A DNA stretch of 64,000 bases from Hoplostethus atlanticus (taxonomy: Eukaryota; Chordata; Actinopteri; Trachichthyiformes; Trachichthyidae), in assembly GCA_034670405.1 (NCBI GenBank), contig JAXDDX010000167.1, positions 672,001 to 736,000 on the forward strand, read 5' to 3'. This document shows, piece after piece, positions 63,131 to 64,000 of the stretch; the first letter of the stretch is position 1; every line of letters begins with the position of its first letter. The notes below the pieces were generated by a model, which did not search any database, was not told the DNA's origin, and saw only the letters and a program-made list of their open reading frames with translations. The position numbers and the translations under genes were made by a program.

Positions 63131-63300
63131 TGCTCTCTTGTGGTTGAAAATCATACAACTTCTCACAGGGACTGGGCACAAACCCAGGACATCATAGTCC
63201 CCAAGCAATAACACGACCACTGCACTAACCAGGATGTACTGCTTAGTGTTAGCAGCTAGTGAGCCCGTCTGGTGTTGCTGGCGACTCTTTTTCACCTATT
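63131..63300 (-). mobile_element. tRNA-derived SINE-like copy, reverse orientation
   Basis: On the minus strand an A-box-like TGGTTAGTGCAGTGGT (63217-63232) is followed 31 nt later by the B-box-like GGGTTTGTGCCC (63174-63185) in a pairing arm. The acceptor-stem ends do not pair, so it is not a functional tRNA. It forms an inverted pair with 62519-62625. No other gene was seen between 62225 and 64000, apart from the long C runs near 63473-63500. Confidence 0.55.
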
Positions 63301-64000
63301 ACCTAGGTTTCACCTAGTAAATATACTGAGATGAACAGGGTAGGAAATAAATGGTAAAACTTAGAAAAATTATCCACAATGTTTTTTCACCTGTTGGCAA
63401 CTCAATATATTGGGATTAAAAAGCAGGAGGAAAAACAAATGGTAGAACTTAGAAAAAGGGCCCTGGTGGATTCCCCCCCCCCCAACCCCCCCCACCCCCC
63501 ACCTGTTGGTAAGTCAATATATTGAGATAAACACATGGTGCATGTCTGTATAACTTGCATTTTAGGCATTTCGCTGATGCTCGCATCCAGGGTGATGTAC
63601 AATGAGTACAACGGTAGTAAAGCTTCAATTCCCACATCACCAAAATTAGAAGCAATCAAAAATAAGGGGTGCAAAGGTCAGGGTCCTTGTGCCCTTACAA
63701 TATTCCAGTGGTCTAAGAAGGATCACGTAATAGCCAAGTGCTAGGAAAAGGAATAGAATAAAAGCTGAAGAAAGAGAAGAGATTTTTTCCATCTTCATCA
63801 TCTTCAATGAACCACTAAGAATATTTCTTCGAGCCCACTCTCTTGATAGGGATCAGCATCCTAACACTCATTCTGAGGACAATGTGTGCTTTAACACAAG
63901 GGCTAGCTCCAACTGGCAGTCACGCAACTTGGAAAAATAAACCACATAAGGACGTTTCAACAAAGATCCACTAGTTTCCTGCACACAGGTGAGATCAAAA

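Noticed and set aside
63160-63235. Functional tRNA gene on the minus strand
   Set aside because: A-box- and B-box-like motifs are present at tRNA spacing, but the acceptor stem does not pair and a second diverged copy lies nearby. A tRNA-derived SINE is the better reading.

Overview
This window comes from a bony-fish (teleost) nuclear genome. Genes are split by short introns with GT-AG borders, dinucleotide microsatellites are dense, fish-type transposon remnants (hAT, Tc1-like, LINE, tRNA-derived SINE) are present, and every protein recognised is a vertebrate one. I cannot name the species. Exon borders were read by eye from splice motifs. Each of the five conserved gene models was checked by requiring matching phase at every junction and a total length divisible by three.

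Layout, left to right. 1-2.2 kb has no recognised gene. 2.2-5.75 kb (+) is a secreted SOUL/heme-binding-protein gene with a mucin-like C-terminal tail; its ATG is assembled across the first intron. 7.8-12.7 kb (-) is a type I keratin-like gene with the classic 83/157/162/126-nt rod exons and a long Ser/Gly/Met repeat tail. 15.3-29.1 kb (-) is camsap3, a microtubule minus-end-binding protein, in 18 coding exons. 29.9-31.6 kb (+) is an unrecognised small gene for a very basic, probably N-myristoylated 134-residue protein. 34.2-36.35 kb (-) is the lysophosphatidic acid receptor lpar2, with an intron inside TM2 and possible 5' noncoding sequence near 45 kb. 36.4-53 kb is gene-poor and rich in transposon relics. 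53.4-62.1 kb (-) is the BET co-activator brd4 (long isoform) in 20 coding exons, continuing 5' beyond the start codon.

The genes do not form one pathway. camsap3, lpar2 and brd4 all map to human chromosome arm 19p13, so the block looks like conserved linkage. Two models, keratin and brd4, are off by exactly one base, each at a G/C homopolymer; assembly error is the first explanation for both. The observations I rate most worth a second look are the orphan myristoylated protein gene, the keratin tail cassette whose last repeat turned a CAG into a TAG stop, the extra lpar2 intron, and the SOUL start codon split by an intron.
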